Shown in pieces: positions 5,448 through 5,457 of a stretch of DNA of 5,457 nucleotides. The position numbers and the translations under genes are program-made. The DNA lies in assembly GCA_903907665.1 (NCBI GenBank), contig CAIVOW010000058.1:1-5457 (forward strand), written 5' to 3'. The DNA comes from an uncultured Actinomycetes bacterium. Its GTDB lineage: Bacteria; Actinomycetota; Actinomycetes; Nanopelagicales; Nanopelagicaceae. The notes under the pieces are model-generated. The model had not been told where the DNA came from. It searched no databases and worked only from the letters and a program-made list of their open reading frames with translations. The stretch's first letter is position 1. Each line of letters starts with the position of its first letter.

Positions 5448-5457
5448 ATAGATAGGC

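Noticed and set aside
1..5457. CRISPR array, insertion sequence, prophage or defence system
   Set aside because: No spaced long repeats, no transposase or integrase motifs and no terminal inverted repeats were seen; all sizeable genes are assigned to housekeeping or phosphate transport functions.

Overview
The window reads as ordinary chromosomal DNA from a low-to-moderate GC actinobacterium. The evidence is two tandem-repeat sites that match the actinobacterial PhoP (PHO) box, promoters of the TANNNT type set six bases from a start codon (a leaderless arrangement common in Actinobacteria), and actinobacterial-looking PstA and Orn proteins in AT-leaning DNA. A streamlined freshwater lineage such as the acI group (Nanopelagicales, 'Ca. 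Planktophila'-like) would fit. That placement is inference from composition and gene style, not a database match.

Layout. Bases 1-375 hold the 3' third of a GDP-mannose 4,6-dehydratase gene (gmd), cut by the window edge. It converges, one base apart, on orn (oligoribonuclease), which lies on the minus strand at 377-937. A 109-bp divergent intergenic region follows. It carries a leaderless-type orn promoter and a four-unit, 11-bp-periodic PHO box that reads toward pstC. The genes pstC, pstA and pstB (1047-3975) form a tight translationally coupled operon with 4-bp start/stop overlaps. A 134-bp gap with a second PHO-box-like repeat, a candidate promoter and a small 5'-UTR hairpin separates pstB from pstS (4110-5255). 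The pstS gene ends in a strong bidirectional intrinsic terminator that also serves a tRNA-Arg(TCT) gene on the minus strand at 5315-5391. The tRNA has its own candidate promoter and a leader hairpin.

How the genes work together. PstS captures phosphate outside the membrane, PstC and PstA form the transmembrane channel, and PstB supplies ATP hydrolysis, together making a complete high-affinity phosphate importer. The order pstCAB-pstS, with pstS last and apparently on its own PHO-controlled promoter, differs from the common pstSCAB order. It would let the binding protein be made in excess over the membrane complex. No phoU and no two-component regulator gene lies in this window.

I found no previously undescribed system. 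The most worthwhile observations are the four-unit PHO box that overrides the longest pstC reading frame, the leaderless starts for orn and pstC, the apparently non-lipoprotein PstS with an internal insertion, and the hairpin at the predicted 5' end of the pstS mRNA.
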